Source: Eggerthellaceae bacterium (GTDB lineage Bacteria > Actinomycetota > Coriobacteriia > Coriobacteriales > Eggerthellaceae). From it: 20,901 nt of DNA. The stretch covers positions 1 to 20,901 of the forward strand of contig CAAEDC010000129.1 of assembly GCA_900754495.1 (NCBI GenBank). The letters run 5' to 3'. Numbering within the stretch: position 1 is the first letter of the stretch; every line of letters begins with the position of its first letter. Both the position numbers and the translations under genes were made by a program. The notes beneath the pieces were generated by a model. It did no database searches. It saw only the letters and a program-made list of their open reading frames with translations, and was not told where the DNA came from. This document shows positions 13,910 to 20,336 of the stretch, piece by piece.

Positions 13910-15946
13910 GTGGCTGACATGACGGCGGCGCGAGAGGCGCTGCGGGCGTATTTCGGATACCAGGATTTCCGTCCGGGGCAGGAGGGCGTGATCGCGGCGC
14001 TGCTTTCCGGGCGCGATGCGCTCGCCGTCATGCCCACGGGTGCCGGCAAGTCGCTGTGCTACCAGATCCCCGGCGTGGTGCTGGGCGGTGTGACGCTGGT
14101 CGTGAGCCCCTTGGTGTCGCTGATGGGGGATCAGGTGCGCGCGCTGGTCGAGGCGGGCGTGCGGGCGGCGTACCTCAACTCGACGTTGACGCCGGGCCAG
14201 CAGGCGACGGTGCTGCAGCGGGCGCTCGAGGGTGCCTATCAGATCATGTACGTCGCTCCGGAGCGGCTCTCCGACGAGCGTTTCCTCGCATTCGCGCGCG
14301 AGGCGCGCATCCCGTTGGTGGCGGTGGACGAGGCGCACTGCGTCTCCCAGTGGGGCCAGGATTTCCGCCCCTCGTACCTGGGGGTCGGGGATTTCATCGC
14401 GCAGCTGCCGACGCGGCCGGCGATCGCAGCGCTCACGGCAACGGCGACCGAACGCGTGCGCGATGACGTGATCCGCCTTCTGGGGCTGCGCGATCCGCAC
14501 CGCGTGGTCACGGGGTTCGATCGACCCAACCTGTTCTTCGGCGTGGAACGACTCGACGCCAAGAAGAAGATCGCCCGCATCGCCTCGTACGCGTTGGAGC
14601 ACGCATCCGACAGCGGCATCGTGTACTGCTCAACGCGCAAGGACGTGGAGCGGGTGCAAGAGGCGCTCGTCGAGGCGGGCGTGAAGGCGACCCGCTACCA
14701 CGCAGGCTTGACCGCGGCGGAGCGCGAACGCAACCAGCGCGCGTTCATCGCGGACGATGAGCCGGTGATGGTGGCGACCAACGCGTTCGGCATGGGCATC
14801 GACAAATCGAACGTCCGCTACGTCATCCACCACAACATGCCCGCCAGCATCGAGGCGTACTACCAGGAGGCGGGACGTGCCGGCCGCGACGGCGAGCCGG
14901 CGGAATGCCTGCTGTTCTGGAACGACGGAGACATCGGCACCTGCCGTTTCTTCATCGAGAGCGAGTCGGGAAACGAGGAGCTTTCGCCCGAGGAGGCCGA
15001 CGCCGTGCGCTCGACGCACCGCCGCCTGCTCGAGGCGATGTGCGGCTACTGCCTGACGACGGGATGCTTGAGGGAATATATCCTGAGATATTTCGGCGAA
15101 GAGGGGTCTGCCGGGGCTCCGAAGGCGGAGGGCTCCGTGCTCAAACAGTCCTGGGCTCGCACGGACCGTCCACAGGACGGTCCAGCTCGTGCGGAACTGC
15201 GCGCGGAACCCTCCGCCTCCGGAGCCGGAGACCTTTCCGCGTTTGAAGACGATGCGCAGATCGCTGCCATCCGTTGCTGTTCCAACTGCGACGGGGGATT
15301 CGAGTCCGTCGATGTCACCGAGCTTGCGCGGTCAGTCATCCGGTGCGTGCACGAGCTGCGGGGGCGGTTCGGCAAGGGGATGGTCGCCGACGTGCTACGC
15401 GGAGCGAAGACCGAGAAGCTGTTTGAGTTCGGGCTTGACAAGGCACGGAGCTACGGTGCGGCGGATGCATCGAAGGAGCAGGTCAAAGAGGTCGTCGAGC
15501 TGCTGGCATCGCAAGGGTATCTGGAGATTTCCGAAGGCAGGTTCCCCCTGGTGGGGCTTGGCCCGCGCTTCCGCGAGGCGGGTGCGGACGATTTCGAGCT
15601 GCGTACGAAGCGCGTCGTGCGCAAGCCCGCCAAGGCCAAGGCGTCGCCGACGGGCGGTTTCGCGTTCGGAGCTTCGGGAACCGCGACGGGAGAGGGCTTC
15701 TACGACGCCGCCCTGTTCGAGCGGCTGCGCGTTCTGCGCAAACGCCTCGCCGATGAGGCGGAGGTGCCGCCCTACGTCGTGTTCTCGGATGCGGCCTTGC
15801 GCGACATGTGCGCCAAGCTGCCCCGCACCCCTGATGGGTTCCTCGATGTGTCGGGCGTCGGCGAGAAGAAGCTCGCTCGCTACGGCGAGGAGTTCCTGAA
15901 GGAAATCTCGGACTATGTTGAGGCGGGCGGCGGCAGAGGGGAATAG
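13910..15946 (+). CDS. recQ: ATP-dependent DNA helicase RecQ
   Basis: The 3'-5' DNA helicase is used in recombination and fork repair. The GTG at 13910 is chosen because AGAGGAG ends 5 bases upstream; TTG 13886, GTG 13904 and ATG 13919 are alternatives. From this start there are 678 residues. Motifs: Walker A MPTGAGKS (K47), VDEAHC (140-143), SQWGQDFRPSY, ALTATA, FGMGIDKSNVRYV and QEAGRAGRDG. The zinc-binding domain has cysteines C378, C381 and C386, then C456, C457 and C460 (CCSNCD). RecQ normally has under 20 residues between these groups. Here about 70 separate them, because an in-frame palindromic segment is inserted. A winged-helix RQC region and a C-terminal HRDC domain (VSGVGEKKLARYGEEFL) follow. 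It is probably active, since the frame and all helicase motifs are intact. Confidence 0.95.
   Translation: MADMTAAREALRAYFGYQDFRPGQEGVIAALLSGRDALAVMPTGAGKSLCYQIPGVVLGGVTLVVSPLVSLMGDQVRALVEAGVRAAYLNSTLTPGQQATVLQRALEGAYQIMYVAPERLSDERFLAFAREARIPLVAVDEAHCVSQWGQDFRPSYLGVGDFIAQLPTRPAIAALTATATERVRDDVIRLLGLRDPHRVVTGFDRPNLFFGVERLDAKKKIARIASYALEHASDSGIVYCSTRKDVERVQEALVEAGVKATRYHAGLTAAERERNQRAFIADDEPVMVATNAFGMGIDKSNVRYVIHHNMPASIEAYYQEAGRAGRDGEPAECLLFWNDGDIGTCRFFIESESGNEELSPEEADAVRSTHRRLLEAMCGYCLTTGCLREYILRYFGEEGSAGAPKAEGSVLKQSWARTDRPQDGPARAELRAEPSASGAGDLSAFEDDAQIAAIRCCSNCDGGFESVDVTELARSVIRCVHELRGRFGKGMVADVLRGAKTEKLFEFGLDKARSYGAADASKEQVKEVVELLASQGYLEISEGRFPLVGLGPRFREAGADDFELRTKRVVRKPAKAKASPTGGFAFGASGTATGEGFYDAALFERLRVLRKRLADEAEVPPYVVFSDAALRDMCAKLPRTPDGFLDVSGVGEKKLARYGEEFLKEISDYVEAGGGRGE
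15115..15226. repeat. 112-base palindromic insertion inside recQ
   Basis: The outer arms at 15115-15136 (starting GGCTCCGAAGGCGGAGGG) and 15205-15226 (ending CGCCTCCGGAGCC) are inverted, 20 of 22 matching. The centre is a perfect GGACCGTCC-ACA-GGACGGTCC (15163-15183). The segment is in frame and encodes about 37 residues rich in A, G, P, S and R between the two cysteine groups of the RecQ zinc domain. This resembles coding palindromic elements such as the Rickettsia RPE, though the family here is unknown. Confidence 0.8.
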
Positions 15947-15983
15947 GGCGATGCGCCCACGACATTCAGGGGGACGAAGCTGC

Positions 15984-16151
15984 GGGCGCGTCTGGACCGT
16001 TGCCGGCGGGCATGCGCATAGCGACTACCGGAAGGCGCGCGCTAATCCCTGCACATTGTTCTACCGTTTCGACGGGCCGCGGATCGTCGTGCGCCGCATC
16101 ATCCACCAGCGGCAGAACTTCGACGCCTGCTCGCTGGTGGATCTGCGTTGA
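15984..16151 (+). pseudogene. ParE-type toxin remnant (C-terminal about 55 residues)
   Basis: The translated segment DYRKARANPCTLFYRF, then IHQRQNFDACSLVDL, ends at a TGA. It aligns without gaps over 41 positions to the end of the intact ParE-type toxin at 19062-19385, and I count about 25 identities. The N-terminal half of the toxin is missing: upstream the frame only reads the tail of recQ in another frame. No antitoxin partner is adjacent. An ATG at 15951 gives a 66-residue ORF, but it lacks the first helices of the fold. It is best read as a decayed second toxin-antitoxin locus between recQ and the DUF4097 gene. Confidence 0.75.
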
Positions 16152-16164
16152 TTCGCCGAGCGCC

Positions 16165-17220
16165 CTACTCTCCGGCAACGCTGCTCTGATCAAGCGCCGA
16201 CCATCGGCCGATAAGCTGCTCGAGCGCGCTGCCGTCGTAGAGCCGGCCGGGCTCGTCGAGGTCGAGCAGGTCGTAGGTTATCTCGACGTTTCCGTTGGTG
16301 GTGCGCGCCGTGACGGTGCGCGTGGCCGTGTCATCGGAGGCGGATCCCGTGAGTCCCTCGACGAAGCCGTTGGTTGCGCTCGACTGCACGCGGTAGTCCT
16401 TCTGGTCTCCCGGGAGGGAGAGTGCGACGTCGCCGTTTTCGGAAGTCGCGACCGTCTCCGGCGCGTCCGTATAGTACAGATCGGCGGAACCGTTCTGCGT
16501 GCCTACCTGGATCGACGTGCGCGCTGTCACCCCGGCGGCGGAGACGTTGCCGTTGCCGGAGCTTACCGCGACGATGTCGGCGAGCGTCGAGTCGAGGGAG
16601 ATGTTGCCATTGCCGGCGTCTGCCTGGAGCGTGCCGTCGACGGTGACGATGTCGCACTGGAGGCTGCCGTTCTCGCTTTCCATGCGCAGCGTCTTCGCGC
16701 GGAGGGAGTTGGCGATCGCCATCCCGCTGCGCGATTCGATCACCGTCGGGCCCAGGTTACCGAATCCGACCGCGCTTGCGTTGCCCTCGTCGGCGGAGGC
16801 GAAGATGCTGCCGGCGAAGTCGTGGGGAACGGAGATCCGCAGGGCGTGATCGTCGAGGTAGCTCACGAAAAAGCCGATGAGGGCGATCTCGTCGGCGGTG
16901 TCGGCGCCGACGAGGAGGGCGCCGTCTTCCTGCGTGATGCTCACGCCGCGCTGCTGGTGATCCCAGTACTCGATGCGGATGGCGTCGCCGTCGTAGCCCT
17001 CGATGCGGACGTCCTCGGTGTCGTCGGACACTTCGATGGACGAGATGAGCGCCGCCTCGTCTGCGGGGATCTCGTAGGTGTGCTTCTCCCATTCGCGCTG
17101 GTCGGTGGAGAGGCTGCGTATATCTCCGCCTGCGAGCGCGAAAGCGCTGCCGGCGATGACGACGCCTGCCGCCACGAGCGCGGTGGCGATGATGAGCAGG
17201 ACTTTACGCGTAGTTGTCAT
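16165..17220 (-). CDS. DUF4097 (adhesin-like beta-repeat) protein, membrane-anchored
   Basis: The protein has 351 residues. One N-terminal hydrophobic segment (about 7-29, VLLIIATALVAAGVVIAG) has no cleavage site or lipobox, suggesting a signal anchor with the rest outside the membrane. From about residue 60 it is beta-rich. Residues about 180-310 carry repeated turns (ENGSLQCD, GNGNISLD, GNGNVSAAG, QNGSADLY, ENGDVALS, TNGNVEIT), spaced about 20 residues apart, as expected of a DUF4097 beta-solenoid. The biochemical role is unknown. It is the last gene of an operon with padR and DUF1700, overlapping the latter by 17 bases. DUF1700-DUF4097-PadR sets are known as a conserved envelope-associated cassette in Gram-positive bacteria. 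Confidence 0.85.
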   Translation of the reverse strand: MTTTRKVLLIIATALVAAGVVIAGSAFALAGGDIRSLSTDQREWEKHTYEIPADEAALISSIEVSDDTEDVRIEGYDGDAIRIEYWDHQQRGVSITQEDGALLVGADTADEIALIGFFVSYLDDHALRISVPHDFAGSIFASADEGNASAVGFGNLGPTVIESRSGMAIANSLRAKTLRMESENGSLQCDIVTVDGTLQADAGNGNISLDSTLADIVAVSSGNGNVSAAGVTARTSIQVGTQNGSADLYYTDAPETVATSENGDVALSLPGDQKDYRVQSSATNGFVEGLTGSASDDTATRTVTARTTNGNVEITYDLLDLDEPGRLYDGSALEQLIGRWSALDQSSVAGE

Positions 17221-18076
17221 GGTCGCCTCCTTCCGATCGGGCGGACTGGGGTGCGGGATTGGCAGCCGGTTGGGTTACCGGCGCCGCCACGTAGCCGGGT
17301 GGTGGCGTGGGCGCGATGCGCTTCGCGTCGGGTTGTGGTTCCTTCATGCAGCCCTCGGCTGCCGGGCCATCATCCGTTCGGGGCGCGGTCGCCGCATGGA
17401 CGCGGGCGCGGACGCCGTCGGCGGCTTCGACAGCTGCTTCGCGCGCACGGCCCGCCGCGGCGTTCGCTTTTTCCTTTACACCCGACAGGTCGGGCCGCTT
17501 CACGAACAGGCTCTTCACGCTGCGGGCGAACATACCGGTGAGCTGCACCAACCCGCGGCTTACGGTCTTCATGCCCAAAAGCGCGAACAGCCCCAGTCCG
17601 CTCCCGGCAAGCCCGCATCCGAGCAGCCACAGCCCGGTGAGCGGAAATCCAGTCGCCAGGCACCAGACCAGCCCGATGATGCCGATGGGTCCGCACAGGA
17701 GCAGACACGCCACGCAGAGCCACAGCGCCGCGACCACCATCCACAGGCTCAGATAGATCGCCGCCACGCACACAGCGAACGCGAGCGCGAGCGGCACCCA
17801 GATGGGGGAGAGCACGACGGCGAGCACGATGTTGGCGGTGCGGCTCGACGTCTTCATCTTGGCGACCGCCTTGGGGATGGGCGGCGTCTCGGCGATGATC
17901 TGCGCTGCGATCGCGTTCACGTCGCCAAGTGCGGCGACGGCCTCCTCTTCGGTCGCGCCGTCTTCCACGCGGTCGTCGATCATCTCCGCGTAGAAATCCA
18001 GCGACGCACGGATCTCCTGCTCGGGGAGCTTTCCCAGCGCCGTCCTCAGCGCGGCGAGGAATTCCGTTTTGCTCAT
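17204..18076 (-). CDS. DUF1700 (HAAS-domain) membrane protein
   Basis: The protein is 290 residues from the ATG at 18076, which overlaps the padR stop in an ATGA; an open frame further upstream is antisense to or out of frame with padR and is rejected. The N-terminal helical HAAS region (1-62) is typical: MSKTEFLAALRTALGKLPEQ and EEEAVAALGDVNAIAAQI. Several hydrophobic helices occupy about 85-195, rich in VVAALWLCVACLLLCG-type segments. The remaining 90 residues are hydrophilic: an Ala-rich helix (KEKANAAAGRAREAAVEAA), then a Pro-rich tail with PTPPPGYVAAP. It probably relays an envelope signal or scaffolds the DUF4097 partner. The long C-terminal tail is more than the core family needs. Confidence 0.85.
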   Translation of the reverse strand: MSKTEFLAALRTALGKLPEQEIRASLDFYAEMIDDRVEDGATEEEAVAALGDVNAIAAQIIAETPPIPKAVAKMKTSSRTANIVLAVVLSPIWVPLALAFAVCVAAIYLSLWMVVAALWLCVACLLLCGPIGIIGLVWCLATGFPLTGLWLLGCGLAGSGLGLFALLGMKTVSRGLVQLTGMFARSVKSLFVKRPDLSGVKEKANAAAGRAREAAVEAADGVRARVHAATAPRTDDGPAAEGCMKEPQPDAKRIAPTPPPGYVAAPVTQPAANPAPQSARSEGGDHDNYA

Positions 18077-18387
18077 TTTCCAGCACCTCGCTTCACGTAT
18101 TCGTACAGGGATTCGATGTCGGCCCATTCGTCCAAAAACTCGTCGATCCGCGCCGAGCCCGCCGGCGTGATGCGGTAGTACTTGCGCATCCGCCCATTGT
18201 GCTCGACCGAGTACGTGGTCAACGCTCCGGATGCTTCCAAGCGCTTGAGCAGGGGATAGAGCGTCGACTCGGTGATTTGCAGGCTCGGCGGCATGTCTTT
18301 GACGATCTGGTAGCCGTAGGAGTCGCGCTGGCTGATAGAAGCGAGCACGCACACCTCCAAAAAGCCGCGCTTCAATTGCGGATCCAT
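18073..18387 (-). CDS. PadR-family transcriptional regulator
   Basis: The 104-residue regulator is the short (PadR-s2-like) form. The winged helix has MDPQLKRGFLEVCVLASI, SYGYQIVKD, TESTLYPLLKRLEASG and the wing GRMRKYYRITPAG, followed by a short C-terminal dimerisation helix (EFLDEWADIESLYEYV). It has an excellent ribosome site (AAAGGAGG) and a 4-base overlap with DUF1700, making it the first gene of a three-gene operon. PadR proteins usually repress their own operons; three tandem 14-base repeats over the predicted promoter are the likely operator. The ligand is unknown. Confidence 0.93.
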   Translation of the reverse strand: MDPQLKRGFLEVCVLASISQRDSYGYQIVKDMPPSLQITESTLYPLLKRLEASGALTTYSVEHNGRMRKYYRITPAGSARIDEFLDEWADIESLYEYVKRGAGK

Positions 18388-18519
18388 CGAACACCTCCTT
18401 TCATCTCCCGATTGCCTCCGGACGCTCGGGCGGATTGTCGCGATCCGTCCGCGCGTTCGGGATGTGCGACTACCCAGACGATCGGATGCTTGAAGGGCGA
18501 TCCAGGCGTTCGGGCCGCC

Positions 18520-18548
18520 ACAATACTATGCGACGCATACTATGCAAT
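18520..18548 (-). promoter_or_regulatory. Probable promoter of the padR operon
   Basis: On the minus strand, TTGCAT (18542-18547) and TATTGT (18520-18525) are separated by 16 bases. The predicted start near 18513 gives a leader of about 125 bases. Other TATAGT-like hexamers lie upstream within the repeats, so the exact start is uncertain. Confidence 0.45.
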
Positions 18549-18564
18549 ACATACTATACGACGC
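18523..18564. promoter_or_regulatory. Triple 14-base iteron, probable PadR operator
   Basis: Three direct repeats stand head to tail: ATACTATGCGACGC (18523-18536), ATACTATGCAATAC (18537-18550) and ATACTATACGACGC (18551-18564). A dyad, TATGCG-A-CGCATA (18527-18539), bridges the first two. The array covers the predicted padR-operon -35 and spacer. It is AT-rich against a GC-rich background. Confidence 0.6.
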
Positions 18565-18704
18565 GAGGTATCACTCGTCAACGGATCCAAAGTGACGGAA
18601 AAGTAACGGGGAGGGGTCTTTTCCGCAAAGCATTCTTTTGATGGGTGGGTGGTTCAACTATCGATCATATAAATACAATACATAATTAAACATGCAATAC
18701 TATA

Positions 18705-18733
18705 TTGAATAAAGTGTGAAATCTTGCTATTCT
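18705..18733 (+). promoter_or_regulatory. Promoter of the Phd/ParE toxin-antitoxin operon
   Basis: TTGAAT (18705-18710), a 17-base spacer and TATTCT (18728-18733) with an upstream TG (extended -10). The predicted start near 18740 leaves a leader of about 24 bases with GAAAGGAAG before the ATG. The AT-rich stretch just upstream (18665-18704) includes CATGCAATACTATA, which resembles the padR iterons. Between 18565 and 18660 I see only a weak hairpin, GGAAAAG (18597-18603) with CTTTTCC (18618-18624). Confidence 0.65.
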
Positions 18734-18763
18734 CGAAGCGTCGACACGAATGAAAGGAAGATC

Positions 18764-19069
18764 ATGCCTCCCATCGTCGCTCCGCTTCCCGTCATCCGAC
18801 CCATCACCGATCTGCGAACTCAGCTCAACGACGTGTGCGCCCAGGCCACCGATACTCAAGAGCCGATCGTTCTTACGAAGAACGGTTCCGCCAGCTACGT
18901 GCTGCTGGATCATGATGCGTATGATGCGATGAATCGCGACATGCGTACGTACCTTGCTTTGCGAGAGGCTGAAATCGAGGAAAAGTATCGTCCTGAGGCG
19001 ATTTCGGCGGAGGAATCCGACGCGCGGATGCGCGAGATCTTCGCGTTGTGGGGCATTGACTATGCTTGA
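18764..19069 (+). CDS. Type II antitoxin, Phd/YefM family
   Basis: The antitoxin has 101 residues. The N-terminal half has the Phd/YefM DNA-binding and dimer fold: ITDLRTQLNDVCAQA, then EPIVLTKNGSASYVLLDHDAYDAM, where the K-N-G and V-L-L-x-x-x-x-Y elements are the family signature. The C-terminal part (EIEEKYRPEAISAEESDARM) would be the disordered toxin-binding tail. The ATG at 18764 has GAAAGGAAG upstream; an in-frame ATG 48 bases earlier has no site and lies before the predicted transcription start. Its stop overlaps the toxin start by 8 bases. It is expected to neutralise the ParE-like toxin and repress the operon. Confidence 0.9.
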   Translation: MPPIVAPLPVIRPITDLRTQLNDVCAQATDTQEPIVLTKNGSASYVLLDHDAYDAMNRDMRTYLALREAEIEEKYRPEAISAEESDARMREIFALWGIDYA

Positions 19070-19385
19070 GGTCACCTGGCGTCCGCGCGCGCAGCTCGAT
19101 CGCGAGTCGATCGCACTCTACCTTGGCTTCGAGCAAGGCAATCCTGAGGCTGCACTATCTGCAATGCAGTCGATCGATTCCGTGATTGGCCGCTTGAGAA
19201 GGTTTCCTGAAAGCGGCGGACGTGTTCTGGTCGGCGGGCTTGATCACGACGACTATCGGCGGGCCCACGCGAACCCATACACGATCTACTACCGATTCAA
19301 CGAAGCTACGTTGACGGTCTATCGCGTTATTCACCAGCGGCAAGACTTTGACGTCTACTCTCTTGTCGACTTGTCGAAAAGATAA
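19062..19385 (+). CDS. Type II toxin, ParE/RelE superfamily
   Basis: This 107-residue protein has a ParE-type layout: MLEVTWRPRAQLDRESIALY (first strand and helix), a second helix with IDSVIGRLRRFPESGGR, then strands with DYRRAHANPYTIYYRF and VYRVIHQRQDF. The R-x-F-P-x-S-G-R and V-x-R-V-x-H-x-R-x-D patterns are ParE/plasmid-stabilisation signatures; ParE toxins inhibit DNA gyrase, RelE toxins cleave mRNA on the ribosome. Which target applies cannot be told from sequence alone. The start lies inside the antitoxin end (8-base overlap). A decayed relative of the same toxin type lies at 15984-16151. Confidence 0.9.
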   Translation: MLEVTWRPRAQLDRESIALYLGFEQGNPEAALSAMQSIDSVIGRLRRFPESGGRVLVGGLDHDDYRRAHANPYTIYYRFNEATLTVYRVIHQRQDFDVYSLVDLSKR

Positions 19386-19463
19386 GGACTGGACAGGACG
19401 GAGGATGCTCGCCTGCCTTATCGCATAATCCCCCTGAAAAAAGAATATCGCGTGTGAACGGAT

Positions 19464-19832
19464 CTACACCGCGCTCAGCGCGATCGAGGTGAACCAGATG
19501 ACGATACCGATGATGATCGCATCGCAGAACACCATCGAGCCGATGAGGATCCAGCGGGCGATGCCAACGTCGTTGTTCTTCGGGGCACTGAGCAGGTTCA
19601 TCCGCTTCAGCTGCGGAGCGAACGCGTAGCAAAGGGTGCACAGGACGCCGACGAACATCGTGGTGCCGCCCATGATGGCGAGGAACTCCCATTTGGATCC
19701 CCAGCGATCGATCGTGCCGTCAATGCCCATATGCAGCGGCACCGTTTCGGGAAGGATCGCAGCGCATACCACGCAGACGCCAAGCGGCAGCAACGTCAAG
19801 ATGATGAGAGCCGGAACGCCGAACCGCCACAT
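19464..19832 (-). CDS. Small DUF1648-domain membrane protein
   Basis: The protein has 122 residues and three hydrophobic segments at about 4-26, 52-72 and 93-118. The loop after the first helix carries LPETVPLHMGIDGTIDRWGS, the DUF1648 signature (P-x-x-V-P-x-H-x-x-x-D-G-x-x-D-x-W-G-S). DUF1648 also forms the N-terminal part of SdpI-type immunity proteins, but the SdpI domain is absent here, so the function is unknown. GGAAGGAGG precedes the ATG. The gene is monocistronic, convergent with the toxin-antitoxin pair. Its promoter has an unusually long spacer containing ten C residues, which may make its expression switchable. Confidence 0.8.
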   Translation of the reverse strand: MWRFGVPALIILTLLPLGVCVVCAAILPETVPLHMGIDGTIDRWGSKWEFLAIMGGTTMFVGVLCTLCYAFAPQLKRMNLLSAPKNNDVGIARWILIGSMVFCDAIIIGIVIWFTSIALSAV

Positions 19833-19865
19833 GAGAGCCTCCTTCCAGATGGTGCCGACAGCCCG

Positions 19866-19897
19866 ATTCTATCACGGGGGGGGGGTGCGGCTGTCCA
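19866..19897 (-). promoter_or_regulatory. DUF1648 promoter with C10 tract in the spacer (candidate phase-variable promoter)
   Basis: On the minus strand, TGGACA (19892-19897, five of six) and TAGAAT (19866-19871, five of six) are separated by 20 bases: GCCGCA, then ten C, then GTGA. The optimum is 17. The predicted start near 19859 leaves a 27-base leader with an excellent ribosome site. The tract sits where length changes would alter the box spacing. Confidence 0.6.
19876..19885. repeat. Homopolymer G10 (C10 on the minus strand)
   Basis: Ten consecutive G on the plus strand. I noticed no other single-base G or C run of this length in the window. Such runs are prone to slipped-strand mispairing and also to sequencing error, so the exact count should be treated with caution. 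Confidence 0.85.
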
Positions 19898-19968
19898 TGC
19901 GCACTATTCGAGTGCTTTTGGCGCGTTTCCGCGCATCTTGCGGCAAAAGCGCCCGGATAGTGCGTGCA
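19898..19968. repeat. GCACTATTCG-type inverted repeat, copy C
   Basis: The left arm (19898-19920: TGC, GCACTATTCG, AGTGCTTTTG) and the right arm (19944-19968, starting CAAAAGCGCCCGGATAGTGC) form the longest stem of the four copies, about 22 pairs with a few mismatches or wobbles. The 23-base loop carries a small GCGCG/GCGC pairing. It abuts the -35 of the DUF1648 promoter directly. Confidence 0.7.
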
Positions 19969-20066
19969 GAGGCGGCGTCACGAGTCGTCGTGTTGATTTG
20001 GGATTGCGTAATGCCTGATGGGAGGCTTGCGATTGCGAAGAGCGGCGACGCGAACCGGTGGCGTGC

Positions 20067-20129
20067 GCACTATTCGGGAAAATCCGGCGCCGCCGAGACG
20101 ATTCGCCGACAAACGATCGCGAATAGTGC
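20067..20129. repeat. GCACTATTCG-type inverted repeat, copy D
   Basis: GCACTATTCG (20067-20076) is inverted perfectly as CGAATAGTGC (20120-20129), a 63-base unit close in size to copy A (62 bases). It lies about 100 bases after copy C. I see nothing gene-like between copies C and D (19969-20066). Confidence 0.7.
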
Positions 20130-20233
20130 GGATTGAGCCGGCTGCGGTGCCGAAGTGGCGGGCCGTCAAAGCAGGACGGCGCGGATGAGGTTCGCTTCGG
20201 TGCTCGAAGGGGCGCGGTCCCGCTCGGGGGAAG

Positions 20234-20300
20234 TGCTATGCTGTACCGCACTGCAGCGGCATGACGGGATGCGGCGGAAGAGGCGCCTCCGTTGCGCCGC
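20234..20300 (+). promoter_or_regulatory. Possible promoter and leader hairpin of the PAP2 gene
   Basis: An extended -10-like TG-C-TATGCT (20234-20242) has no recognisable -35. About 30 bases downstream, GCGGCGGAAGAGGCGCCTCC (from 20271) contains the palindrome GAGGCGCCTC, and its outer GCGGCG can pair partly with GCGCCGC near 20300. The spacer from 20131 to 20233 holds nothing else I can name. Confidence 0.35.
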
Positions 20301-20336
20301 TAAAACTGAGCGCATCGTCGGAAGGAGGTGTCGGAC

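Noticed and set aside
16000..17541. Plus-strand open frame opposite the DUF4097 gene
   Set aside because: It is antisense to a protein with clear signal anchor and repeats; no ribosome site and no family motif.
18077..18394. N-terminal extension of the DUF1700 protein to 18394
   Set aside because: It overlaps padR completely in another frame; the ATG at 18076 gives the normal HAAS N-terminus and a coupled ATGA overlap.
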